From positions 110,438-174,437 of the forward strand of contig WNNJ02001138.1 in NCBI GenBank assembly GCA_012934845.2: DNA of 64,000 nucleotides. The letters run 5' to 3'. Shown here one piece after another: positions 34,374 to 45,306 of the stretch. The notes beneath the pieces were generated by a model that was not told the DNA's origin, searched no databases, and saw nothing but the letters and a program-made list of their open reading frames with translations. Numbering within the stretch: position 1 is the stretch's first letter; each line of letters opens with the position of its first letter. Both the position numbers and the translations under genes were made by a program. The DNA comes from Pomphorhynchus laevis (taxonomy: Eukaryota; Acanthocephala; Palaeacanthocephala; Echinorhynchida; Pomphorhynchidae).

Positions 34374-34599
34374 AACGTCTGTTATTTATTAGTCAATTCA
34401 TAAAAATGACGTTTATTTTAAATTTTATTTTTTATTTTTTATTTTTTTTATTTTTATTTTTTTAACTTGATTTAAATTATAGAAAATCTAAAAACAATTA
34501 TTAATTTTATTATTTAATTATTAAATTTTGATTTAGCATTATTATGTTTTGTTTATTTTATAATTATATAACAATACGTAGACTCAGTTAGCTGATTTA

Positions 34600-35720
34600 A
34601 TTATTTCATCAGTATATCATAATAAAGCTTTTTTGCATATGAAGACAAAGTTATTACTAGCTATATCAATAGTTGTTATTATAGAGTTATGCTTTAATTT
34701 AGTAAGTTCTGTATACATATCTTTATAAATTAGATCTTTCCTTTTATAATTGTTTGTTATTTTCATTTTCCTTTTTATTTGATAACATATATAATCTTTA
34801 CACATTTTATTCTTATATTACTTACCAAATAAGAATTTAAGTCATTATATAACGAATTGTAAATTTTATTTTTATCTTTATTATTTAATCTATATTTATA
34901 CCATTTTGTAAGCGTGATAACTATCTCGTAAGCGTGATAACTATCTCGTAAGCGTGATAACTATCTCGTAAGCGTGATACAACATATAGCAAAGTTTTAT
35001 ATCATATAAATTGTAAAATTTCATGTACTCTCGCTCGAACTGTATCAGCCTTCCTGCGAGCTCCTTCCTTGTCCGACCGCAAAGGAATATTGCAGGAACA
35101 TCTTTAATTATTGAAGATGATTTAGCAAAAACGCAATAACTGTTTATTGTCCTATTTAATGGAACCGTTATTGTATTATTTTATTTTGTAAAATATCCGA
35201 ATTAAAAAAATTAAAAAATGTATATATACTTTTTTAATAGCATTTTCTTGAATTCACAATTTCCAATTTATTCTAGATTATGGGTATTAAAAAATATTCA
35301 TTTATTTTATCAAAACTAAGACTTCTGCAATTGCATTCTGTTTCTAGAATGTTTCAAATATCATCATTACATATTACTTTTAATTCTTTATTATAATAAA
35401 GAATTATTTATTTATATTATAGAATTATTTATTATATTACTTTTAAATCTTTATTTTAATTCTTTATTTTAATTCTTTATTATATAATAACATTTTTTCG
35501 CCCTAATGTTGGTAATAGGTTAGACCTTATTTTAGGAATATATTTCTTTAGCAAAGCTTCTTTTATTCACAAAAAGATCTTTTAGCTTATTATTTTTAAA
35601 AGTTGTTTTAATATTTTTAAGTATCTTATAATATTTAGTATAAGTTACTGATTGTTTCAATATATTATAATCAATATATTTTAATATCGATTAATAAACA
35701 AGCAATTTAAAATTCGACCA
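34600..35720 (-). mobile_element. Naiad-type PLE fragment split by a 325-bp insert
   Basis: Minus-strand copy running from the RT start back through the linker (about 32960 to 32110 of the large copy). It is cut between two adjacent bases of the linker by about 34900-35224. The peptide at 34805-34617 (MKITNNYKRKDLIYKDMYTE) keeps the frame that is shifted in the large copy. Confidence 0.8.
34900..35224. mobile_element. unknown insert with a 20-bp tandem repeat
   Basis: CGTAAGCGTGATAACTATCT is repeated 3.7 times at 34907-34980. The rest (to 35224) is non-coding and not recognised. It interrupts the Naiad linker cleanly, so it behaves like a small insertion. Confidence 0.6.
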
Positions 35721-35918
35721 AATAAAAACTAGTTTATTATTTATGAATATTTGCAAAGTAATCAAACAGTAATCACTCATTTTTAACATAAACACTCCTT
35801 TGACATTCGGCTGATGTTCTACAAATATTGTTATCTCTATAGTATAATACGTCAATTTAAATAATAAGAATATTTCATATAATATAATATTATTTCTTTT
35901 TCATGACAGTAAACAAAC

Positions 35919-36094
35919 CTTGTGTTGACAGATAGGTTTAAACGGCGTGCAAACTGTTCTGGAAGAAGTACGGAAATGGATATTCGAGTTCCATCATCGT
36001 CTTCATTGTATTCATTTATATTAAATGATTGCGGAAAATCCATTTCCATATTTGTATTCAACGTTTGTACTTCTTCATTAAAAATTGCAGTCAT
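35919..36094 (-). CDS. Cobl-like gene, exon 1 (start codon)
   Basis: The gene's protein-coding start: ATG at 36094-36092, 58 codons plus two bases, then donor ACACAAG|GTTTGT. The first residues are acidic and disordered-looking (MTAIFNEEVQ, NEYNEDDDG), then ISISVLLPEQFARRLNLSVN begins the first ubiquitin-like domain, finished by exon 2. An acceptor-like TTATTTTCAG ends at 36125, 30 bases before the ATG, so a 5' UTR intron is likely and the promoter lies further up. In vertebrates Cobl nucleates actin through WH2 motifs. I see none in the four exons here (319 residues), so only the N-terminal half is covered. Other ubiquitin-like or RBD-type proteins remain possible. Confidence 0.7.
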
Positions 36095-36124
36095 TGAAAT
36101 CTATTTTAAAATATTTGTAATATT

Positions 36125-37096
36125 CTGAAAATAAGAATCAAATATGTAAAGATTATGATTATTGATAGAAAATCTAAACGTCGAACATAGCTTATAGTAT
36201 AAACGGAATTAGGCAACTGACAAAAAATCGACTAAATGCACACATTTAAACGAACTTAATATTATTTTTCGAGTAAAGTAATACAACATCGATGTCTGAA
36301 TTATCATTTATTCCATTGCTCATCCTTTAATCTTAAACAGTATTTTCTGCACTTTAAGGACTGTGTAGTACGTGTCTTATCTCACTTAGTGTAAATTATT
36401 TGTGTCTACTGAATGAAAAATATATGCTCAACGCATGTTGCTCTGCTATCAGCCTGGATGATCTTAAAAAAGATGTTTCGTTTACAGAAAAAATATGTTT
36501 ATGCATCAAAAGCAGCAAGGAGGCTAGATAGAGGAATGGCTGCCATCGCATTTCACTGATGCTATCTGTGTTATGTTTGATCAGTAAGAGTTACTATTAA
36601 AAAACGTTCTAAGGAAATGCCTTGTAAGAAAAAATTTGATAAGTAAAATCGGTTCAATTGTAAACGTTATGATGAACGTTAGGCACTTACATTGTAAGTG
36701 AAATGAGCAGTATTTTCTTATAAGAGCTATTTCTATAGTATCAGACGATCGCGTCACAAATAGGAGAAATTTAAGACTGATTTCCTTATATTTACATCTA
36801 AAAAGTAATTTTCAGTTATTTGGTCTTAATTTTGTTAATCAAATTAAATTTATTCTCAGTTCTTCAGAGTTTACGAAATCAGGAATTTTATTATTTGTGT
36901 GGTAATTACAATTCAATTTAAGCCGCAATAAAGAATCTTTGTTTTAATTTGTCCATTGAATTTTACCGAGTCAGGTGAAAAATTCGAATGCGAAAAAATT
37001 TATGGATAGATAATAAATAATATTTATTATATAGATATAATATAGATATAATATATAATATAGTTATATAGAAAATTAAAGATTAAATTAAATTTT
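36125..37096. other. upstream region of the Cobl-like gene, no other gene seen
   Basis: AT-rich, no recognised ORF. It may hold the 5' UTR intron and promoter of the minus-strand gene. No core promoter element is clear enough to mark. Confidence 0.4.
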
Positions 37097-37124
37097 CTGA
37101 ATATGCTAGTAATTACCAGCGAAA
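37097..37124 (+). ncRNA. hammerhead-like motif
   Basis: CTGAATA (one change from CUGANGA), T, GCT-AGTAATTACC-AGC, GAAA, TATC. The same family as 1671 and 17051. Decayed. Confidence 0.35.
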
Positions 37125-37409
37125 TATCAAAAAATATTTTTCGTGTCGTTCAACATTACCTGATAGTTCCTGGATATTAAAAAAAATTAAATTACAAATT
37201 ATTTATTAAAAACGATGAAATTTGCTGTAGATCTATACAATAATTTGATACGATCTATCAAATTATTGTGTGAAATTTTGGAATAAAACTATTTCCTTGG
37301 TTAAAAAATTTATAAAACTATAAAAAGATAAATTGATATTTTCAAATAAAGATAAATTGCCTCATCTTTATACTACTAGTAATATTTAACTATAATATTA
37401 ACATACATT

Positions 37410-37572
37410 ATGAAGCAGTTTATTGAACTCAAGGAGTCTTTTTTGATTTTCGGGAAGGATAATTACGGCACATACTGATCAGCTTGGCAGCACAATGCGG
37501 TTTCTGGGACCGAATCCGACAAAAGCTTAGCTTCAGGTCATGATCAACGAGGCCAACTTGGATAATATTTGA
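37410..37572 (+). pseudogene. calmodulin-like fragment
   Basis: MKQFIELKESFLIFGKDNYG then LGSTMRFLGPNPTKA and LQVMINEANLDN align with calmodulin EF-hand 1 and the first helix of EF-hand 2 (EFKEAFSLFDKDGDGTI..., [20 protein letters not shown]...). Two in-frame stops and a small shift show that it is dead. It ends about where a calmodulin exon ends (after DADG), so it may be a copied exon or a truncated retrocopy. No other EF-hand is found nearby. Confidence 0.75.
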
Positions 37573-37739
37573 TAACAGCTTAAATGCAGTGAATTGTATC
37601 GAAAATAGTGATACACGTTTTAAAATCGTAAAATTTGTATTTTTCTATAAAATATACTCAAAAAAATTATGAAAACAATAATTTAATATGATATTAAACA
37701 ATATAATATTCAAGCACCAAAAATATTAATATAAAGATA

Positions 37740-37850
37740 GTTGATCTATCACTATATTAAATTAATCAGCTGACTGAGTTTACTCATGTTATATTCTTTA
37801 TAAATAAAAAATAATGATAAGTAAAAATTAAATTATAAATCATTAAAAGG
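37740..37850 (-). mobile_element. Naiad-type PLE terminal edge
   Basis: ATTAATCAGCTGACTGAGTT at 37765 is the terminal edge on the minus strand, followed by an AT-rich tail. Confidence 0.55.
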
Positions 37851-38069
37851 GTAAGGCGAAGAGACATTATTGTGAAATTTTGATCCAATATTTTGTTGGC
37901 ACGTGGACACACCATTATCAAGGATTATTCAATCTGAAAATAAAAAATAATTAAAATTAGTACAAAAAATAGTCACTAGTACACATTAGTCGCTATCTTT
38001 TAACAATTAGGTGGCAGTAAAAATTGTCCAGCTATCATTTAAGAATTTAATTTCAGAGTCAGGCCTGCT

Positions 38070-38490
38070 TTATTTCCTAAAATGATCCTATCTTTATTGA
38101 AACTGCCCCCACACATATCCTTGGCGAGGCACTCGACATCATCGCTGACCCGGATCGTTTTGCTGCCTACACCTCACTTTTTATCTCCGATCATGTTCTA
38201 TCCGATCACTTTCTCGTCACCCTTGATATCATTTCCAAACACTCCTCGCTTCACACACCTACCATCGTATGTCGCCCTTGTAGAATTCTTGACTCACCCT
38301 TCTCCGCTCTGCCTTACTCAAATCGTCCCTATCTTCTCCCACAATAACATCTTCCTATCATCACGATCTTGCCTTTCATTTCGACTCTGAACTCACATCC
38401 ACTTTCGATCTTCTCTTACTATTCAAGCCTCACCCTCACCGTCGCTTGCACCGTTCACCATGGTTTGACATCCAATGCTTACTATCAAAA
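38070..38490 (+). pseudogene. Jockey-like LINE (family B), end of endonuclease
   Basis: ILGEALDIIADPDRFAAYTS then DHVLSDHFLVTLDI (38110-38240) is the C-terminal part of an AP-endonuclease with the SDH motif. FDLLLLFKPHPHRRLHRSPW then FD (38410-38470) is the linker to the RT. Frames differ between the parts. Confidence 0.6.
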
Positions 38491-38769
38491 CGTTGTTGAT
38501 TGTTCGTTGATTCAATATGTTCGTTGATTTGTGTTATTTATTTTGTGTTTAAGCTGTTAAATATTTTTGTTCAAAATACTCCAACCCCGATTGCGTGGAG
38601 AATTTCATTAACAAGGTCATATTATCTCAGAGCTTTTAATATTTGCTCTAATATTAATCTACTTATAAGTAGATTTCTAAATATAATCATATTCTGTGTG
38701 TCTCCTTCATAATAACTTTAAAAGTCGAGGCTGATACATGTAAAATAACTATAATTGAAGCGATTTACA

Positions 38770-39343
38770 TTAGCTTCAAAAACAGTAGATTTATTTTACG
38801 TGGCAAATGCGTGCTGACGGCACGCTTACATGACCACGAAGAAAAACAAACAAACAAAAGTCTAAATCATGTATCTAGAAGGTGGGAACAATAAGATATT
38901 TGAATGTGGTAAAGGAGGGAGCACGGCGGACGTCGAGAGGTAGTAGATACCAGGCGAGGCGAGGCGAGCGGCAACGAGGAAGGATCGGATACCGTAGTTG
39001 TTAGAGTAATTGGGAACGTGAAGTAAGAGATAATGACGAGAACGCATGGATAGAGAGGTGGAGGAGTGTCGTCTAAGAAAGGTAGGTTGATGAACGATGG
39101 GGAAACAACAGCGATGAGACGAAAAGTTACGATAATAAGTCGGAATTGGATGCGGATTTGGATAGGGGGCAGGAGAGTTGGGCAAGATATGTGGATGTGT
39201 GGTCAAAGCGACGGAGATGAAAGAGCACTCGAACGGCGGAGTTGATGACGCGTTGTAGGGGTAGCATGATGTATTTGGAGAATTGGCGAAAAGGATGAGG
39301 CAGTAATCGATTGTAGGGAAAATAAATGATAAAAGAGAGGCGT
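38770..39343 (-). pseudogene. Jockey-like LINE (family B), 3' part
   Basis: Minus-strand C-terminal region, TSLSMRSRHYLLLHVPNYSN then NYGIRSFLVA, with 3' UTR. It matches 63.1-63.55 kb. At the 3' end the stem GCGTGC/GCACGC (38809-38825) is conserved with that copy, while the loop differs. Continuous with 42228-43060 before the LTR element inserted. Confidence 0.75.
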
Positions 39344-42227
39344 TGTCGTGATCTTGTTTGTAATTGAAACATAAACTCTTTGTTTCTAGATGTTGAATAA
39401 AACCTTCTAAGGTCGTTTTCTTGTCACAATTTATTCAACATTGTTTGGAGATGGATAAGTTACTTAAGCCGTCAGTGCTCGATCTATCGCCGGATCAAGA
39501 GAATACTGCACGCGAGTGACGTCACTGGTTCAAGCGATTTGACGCTTTCCTTGGATCAATTGAATCTATCACTGACGGACAGAAGCTAAATCTCGTATCA
39601 TCGTCGGTTTACGATTTGATCGATGGATGTGTTACATATGCTACAACAATCGAATTCCTCTCATCGGCATTTGTCAAAGATCGTAGCGACGTTTATTTGC
39701 GACATCAACTACGTAGCGTAGTACAAGAGTCTTATCAATCAATCGACCAGTTTATCAGAGTTTTGGAATCCCTCGGAAAACAGGTACAGTTTAAAGCGGT
39801 CAATGCAGACGAACACCGGGACATGTTTCTACGAGACACATTCGTCGCTGGCATTTCCTCTACGACAATCAGAGAACATTTGTTCTCTGATTTTGTTCTC
39901 AGACACATTCCAACAGATGGATCGGGCAATCGAAACCGCCCACAAACAAGCAACAACTTTCTCTAGATCAAATAGACAACCAATGTTGGAATCAGCAGAA
40001 GAACATCCGTCAGTCAGTAATGTTGACAGCGTGTGTCTAACCGACGGATGTTCTGTGGATGCAACTCAAGTGGATATGTGTTCAACAATCCATCGGAATC
40101 GGAACTGCTATTTTTGCGGCAAGCCATACCACAATCGTACATCGTGTCCTGCACGTAACGCTCGTTGTCGAAACTGTGACAAACAAGGTCATTTTGCCAA
40201 GGTTTGTCGATCGAAGATGTTGTAATCGCTAGAAGTACAATCGAAGCGCATAACCATAACCTTCAACGTTTCGTAGACGTAGCGAAACGTTATAATATTA
40301 CTCTCAACAGATCCAAATGTCAATTTGGTGTCTCCACAATAAGAATTTTTGGTTACCAATTGAGTGAACAAGCTATTTGTCCGGATCCTGATAGGGTCAA
40401 AGCAGTAATTGATCTGGCGATACCAAAGGATATTTCTAGTTTAAAAAGTGTATTGGGGCTATTCTCGCATCATTCAAAATGGATAATGAGATCGTACATC
40501 CCCTTACACAAACAACATCATTCCCTCTATCCAAAGAAGCTGTAAATGCGTTTTCAATAATCAAGGAATGGTTAAGCAATGAGACGTTAACAAAGATTGA
40601 CTTTTCACTTTCCTTTGTTGAAGAGACAGATGCGTCAGACTTTGCTATAGGTGCCACTCTGTCGCAAAAATCTAAACCGATCGCCTTATTTTCCAGACCC
40701 TCGATAAATGCGCAAAGAAGTATTCTTCTGTCGAAAAGGAAGCGCTAGAGATAATCGAATCTATCATGTTCTGGCGTCATTTTCTGGCAGGTCGCCATTT
40801 TACAATCATTACCGATCAACGTTCAATTTCGTTCGTTTTCTCGCAGTCGTCTCGCGGCAAAGTTAAAAACGATAAATTAACTAGATGGAGGCTCGAACTA
40901 TCTGAATATCAATTCGATATTTCTTATCGGCGGGGTGTGAATAATGAAGCAGCCGATGCTCTCTCAAGACATGTCATTAGCGCTGTCACTTCTCCAAATC
41001 ATCTCAATGAGCTTACCGATCTTCATTCGAAAATGTGTCATCCAGGTATCTCTCGACTTTGGCACTTTATTCGGAGTCGAAATTTACCTTTTTCGATCGA
41101 CGATGTGAGATTGGTTTCGAATAGGTGTCAAAGCTCAGCAAGATTAAAACCAAAGTTCTTCAATCCTCTAGCAGGAAAGTTGATCAAGTCGACTCAACCA
41201 TTTGAGAGGCTATCTTTAGATTTTAAAGGGCTCTTGCCTAGTACAAATAAAAATCGCTTCCAGCTTACAGTTGTTGATGAATACAGTCGATTTCCATTTG
41301 GATTCGCATGTTGTGATACATCTACGACTGTCGTAATGAAATGTTTGGATCAACTGTTCTCGATATTTGGCACCCCAAATAGCATACATACCGATCGAGG
41401 ATCTTCATTCACATCGTTTGCTTTCCGACAATATCTGCATCAGCATGAAATTTCGTTAACACATTCAATTCCATATCATCCTACTTCTAATGGTCAGGTC
41501 GAGATATTCAACGGCATCATATGGAAAGCGATAGCTCTGCGATTGGACGGAATGAAGCTACCAATATCAAATTGGCAATTGGTTTTACCAGAAGCTCTTC
41601 ACTCTTTACGATCCTTACTCTGCACTGCTTCGAATGAAACGCCACACAATAGAATGTTCACATACTAACGTCGTTTATCAAAAGACACTTCGCTTTCAGA
41701 TTGGTTGGTGAATTTAAGTGACGTGTATGTCAAACGTTGTAATCGTATCCATAAATTTAGCCCCCTAGTCGACCGGGCTAAATTAATTCATTCCAACCAA
41801 AATTATGCTCTTGTACGGTACGCAAATGGTTATGAAAGTTGGGCGTCTACGCAACATTTAGCAAGAGCCCCGCCTCTCGATGATAATTTAGCGAACGAAA
41901 GCGAAATTATGGGACAGCCAAAGGAAGTTGGGGGGCGACTACGTATTCAACAAGTCAGGAGAAATTGATCCGCTATTCCAGGAAAACGAAATTTGCAAAG
42001 TGGAGATAGCTGCTGATCAAACTAATGAACGACATGACGTAGGAGAATCTCCAAATGAAATCGAATCATTCACAGTGCGTCGTTCAGGGAGGAATAGACG
42101 GACCCCGAAGTACTTGGAAAATTATTCTCTGGAGGGATGAATGTCGTGATCTTGTTTGTAATTGAAACATAAACTCTTTGTTTTCTAGATGTTGAATAAA
42201 ACCTTCTAAGGTCGTTTTCTTGTCACA
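39344..42227 (+). mobile_element. Ty3/Gypsy LTR retrotransposon fossil
   Basis: A retrotransposon with very short LTRs: 39344-39428 (85 bp) and 42142-42227 (86 bp), both TGTCGTGATC...TTGTCACA and almost identical, so it is young. Flanks read GGCGT and GGCAT, a likely 5-bp target duplication within the family B LINE. Parts seen in order: gag region with two CCHC zinc knuckles near 40100-40200, RT remains, RNase H near 40480-40970, integrase with zinc-binding and core domains near 40990-41670, and a C-terminal tail. It is broken, with several breaks. Confidence 0.85.
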
Positions 42228-43060
42228 GGCATACAAGAACGGAAGTCGATAAGGGGGCGGATAGGACGGATGTCACGGAGAATTAAGTAAGACGAGTGGA
42301 TTTTATCACGGACGAAAGGTTTGAGAGAAAGGTGATCATCGAAATGGAATTCTAAATAAGTGAGATTGTGGACTATGGGGATGATTAGTGAGGCATAAGA
42401 TACAGGGGAGGAGATATGTTAGGTTGACGGGGGAGGATCCACATTATTTTGGACTTGTCTGGTATTAGAACGAAACGAATATGTGAGAGACATCGTTTAT
42501 GCGATGGGCGGGTGTATGAGCATAGATGAGGATGTCATCGGCGTATTGCATGACGTTAAAAGAGTAACGTTTGATAAACGGAGATAGATCGACAAGTAGA
42601 AGGGAGAAAACCGGGGAACTTGGACTGAACCTTGTGGGACCTGCAGAAAATATGAATGGGAGGGTAGAATGATGAATTTGATCAAATGCGAAAAGAAGGG
42701 TTGGATAGATATGAGGCAAACCATGCTGCGGAGGAAGAAAAGCGTAATCATAACGAAGATGAGAAAAGAGAATGGAGTGGTCCACGGTGTCCAAGGCGGA
42801 ACAGAGGTTGAGAGAGATGATAACACTGTATAGAGCGATTCGCGATAAATGAGTAGGTCGTTGTAAACTTTTATACAGGCAATTTCTGTGGAGTAATTAG
42901 AGCGGAAAGCGGATTGGAAAAAAGGTACAGATTAGAGGAAGCAAGAAATATTTTGATTTGTATTAAGATAAACGTTCTAAGAGCTTAGAAAGAGTAGAGA
43001 TGAGTGAAATGGGGCGATTGCTTGAAGGAAGGAATCAACGAACAATCAACGAATTAAACA
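42228..43060 (-). pseudogene. Jockey-like LINE (family B), RT part
   Basis: Minus-strand RT: DTVDHSILFSHLRYDYAF near 42790, GSVQVPRFSPF-like palm B near 42620, FNVMQYADDILIYAHTPAHR near 42540 (catalytic YADD). Frames alternate. Upstream half of the copy split by the Gypsy element. Matches 62.35-62.9 kb. Confidence 0.75.
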
Positions 43061-43149
43061 CAACTATCTCAAGAAATCAAAGAGTATTGAATCTCTCTGG
43101 CTAACTATCTGCCCACTATATATTCTAACTATCTGCTAACTATCTATTC

Positions 43150-44515
43150 AATGTATCCTGAGAAATAATTCTACCATCAAAGTTTACCAACTACACGATA
43201 GCTGTCGTTTGGCAGCTCAGCCCCTCTCTTCACACGAGTGTCCAAAACATAATGTCGCAGATCAGATGAAACGATTACACAATCGATCATTGATCTTTGA
43301 GTAAGAGAATCCTGATGCCATGTGCATCTATGGATTTCCTTATGTTCAAACATGGTGTTGGTTATGCACAAATTGTTACGAGAACAAAATTGCAATAAGT
43401 CAACACTACTCGCATTCAAATCAGAAAGTCCGTTCCTCCCAACACTCCCCTTCAAGTGCTACTGTCGTTACCAAACATGAGCATTAAAGTCACCCAATAG
43501 AACAGGGAATATACAATAGGAGTACTATCAAGCAGAGCCTGAAGATCTTATACAGAGGCTGCGTATTCCGAGATAATGTAAGGAGAATACGCACACACAA
43601 CAGTTATCCCCTTTCCTCTTTGACTAAAAGTCTCAGAGACGCCAGCCTTTCGTTCACTGTGTTAGACCTCTCGACCACGAACGACAACTGGAGACTTGTA
43701 AGTATTTCTACACCCGCCTTTTGTCGCTTTCCGTTGGTCAATTCCGAATAGCTCAAGGTCCAGCCTTGATTTAAAAGTTTAGTTCCAGTTCCAGAATAGT
43801 GAAGATAAGTCACTCCGACTATTTCAAGACCGAAACGAATCATCTCTTCTACTAATTCTGGTTTCTTCCCCGTCAGCGAGATGACATTCCATGTTCCTAC
43901 ATGATGGCTAGTCAGCTTCGAATGTTGATGCTTATTTCGCTGTCTCCGTACAACTGCCTGGTCACATGGTACCCGACAATGAAAACTCCTCCGCTCAGTG
44001 GTTTGTTAACCATTACTCTTCGCACTTAATTTATATTTTTTAATTTTTTTGTTAGTTATTTTTACTGTATTTGTTTGTTGGTTCGGCTATCTCATGTTCC
44101 CGATATCCTTTGATTATCAAACATCGCTACTGTAAGGAAACAGGTCTCCAATACTCTCTTCCGCCTTTTCGTCCATTGTACAATCTACCGTTAAAGTAAT
44201 CGGAGTGATTTTGTTTGTTCGCCTATCTCCCGTTCTCAATATCCTTTGATGATCCAACATCGCTGCTGTAAGGAAACAGGACTCAATGACTCTCTTCCTC
44301 CTTTTCGTCCATTGTCTAATTCGCCGTTGGAGTCATCGCAAGGATCTTAGATTTCTATACAAAGACTATCCCTACGGCAGATGCAAGCCGGCTAATTATT
44401 TAGCCGTTGATCGACGAATGTCGAACATACGTTGTCCGGGCCGCTCCACCAGGAGGCTTATTGGCAATATGTGCTAGTTTAATATTTAATCGACTAGTAC
44501 CTAGCGGCCCATACA
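43150..44515 (-). pseudogene. RTE-like LINE, 5' half
   Basis: Minus strand. The 5' UTR has two copies of the unit seen at 25.5 kb (CTGTAAGGAAACAGG...CATTG near 44130-44170 and 44265-44310). Endonuclease: MIRFGLEIVGVTYLHYSGTG then TKLLNQGWTLSYSEL (43843-43740), VNERLASLRLLV (43660), NGLSDLNASSVDLLQFCSRN and CITNTMFEHKEIHRCTWHQD then RSMIDCVIVSSDLRHYVLDT (43430-43230). It stops at about 43150, before the RT. Confidence 0.8.
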
Positions 44516-44555
44516 GACATTATTATTATTATTAATAGTATTATTATTATTAATA

Positions 44556-45270
44556 GTCAAATTTATTATTATAAATTTGACTTCCGGTAATTTCATGCAG
44601 CTCGACAGATGTCAGGCAAGATTCTTAAAGCGCATAGTGGGAGTTTCACCAAAGACATCATCTACACTAGTTTATACCTTGGCAGCCGTCCCACCTTTAT
44701 CCGTATATCTGCGCAGTCTTCTTAATATGGTCGAAACTGTTAATTATACTGCAAATCTAGAAATATTTAACAAGAAAATATCGGGGATTGATCCGGAACA
44801 CTTTTTAACGCCAGTTGTCTGTCAACAACATTGGAAAAATTCACACAATTGTAAGCGGCCATTGGTTTGGCGTTTCTCTACTCATGGGTACCACGATAAG
44901 ATTTGTCGTATACACATTCCTTTACATTCGCGATCGTCGTGCTGTTCGTGCAAATTTTGTTTGTGCGCTTGCTGGTCCTTGCTTCATATTTTCGAATGTC
45001 CATATTTGCAGCATTTGAGTTTGCAAGATATTGATCGTATGAAGTAAAGTGCACGATCTATCTGAGGCCTTTTAAGAGGAAAAGTGCAGAAGCATTAGGG
45101 GCATAGTATATGACGAAGAGAAGATGCAATGTAATGGTACAACGTCTAACATCAGCATCCGTTTAAATTGAATGTTTTTGATTTATTGTAACTATATTTT
45201 CTTTCTTTTATATTTTGTCGAAGCCGAGAGGCGCGATGGCAATAAATTTTCTCTCCATTATTATTAATAG
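44556..45270 (+). pseudogene. LINE (CR1/R1-like grade), 3' end
   Basis: 5'-truncated copy. NLTSGNFMQLDRCQARFLKR, IVGVSPKTSSTLVYTLAAVP (44577-44700) and a C-terminal Cys/His part (CSCKFCLCACW..LLHIFECPYL) ending at 45047, then a 3' UTR ending in an ATT repeat at 45258-45266. The family is not settled. At the 5' border GTCAAATTTAT-TATT-ATAAATTTGAC (44556-44581) is a perfect inverted repeat whose right arm is element coding sequence. Confidence 0.65.
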
Positions 45271-45306
45271 TCCTACTCCAATGGGATTAGACCCATTGGA
45301 GTAGGA
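45271..45306. repeat. 15-bp inverted repeat at LINE 5' junction
   Basis: TCCTACTCCAATGGG - ATTAGA - CCCATTGGAGTAGGA. The right arm is RT coding sequence (PIGVGE), and the left arm is its inverted copy placed before the truncated 5' end. Confidence 0.9.

Larger units (their letters stand above)
31365..34599 (+). mobile_element. near-complete Naiad-type (permuted) Penelope-like retroelement
   Basis: About 3.2 kb. Order: 5' UTR, GIY-YIG nuclease (31499-31970), linker with a CNC-rich core (32290-32850), RT (32854-34214), structured 3' region, AT-rich tail, edge GACTCAGTTAGCTGATTTAA. The nuclease lies before the RT, which defines the Chlamys/Naiad branch of PLEs; canonical PLEs have it after. Close copies of its 3' end at 51.6 kb imply recent activity. 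I count about three or four breaks, so this copy is probably not autonomous. It lies in intron 1 of the Cobl-like gene, antisense to it. Confidence 0.9.

Noticed and set aside
34907-34980. CRISPR-like array
   Set aside because: The 20-bp units are directly adjacent without spacers, and the context is an animal retroelement.
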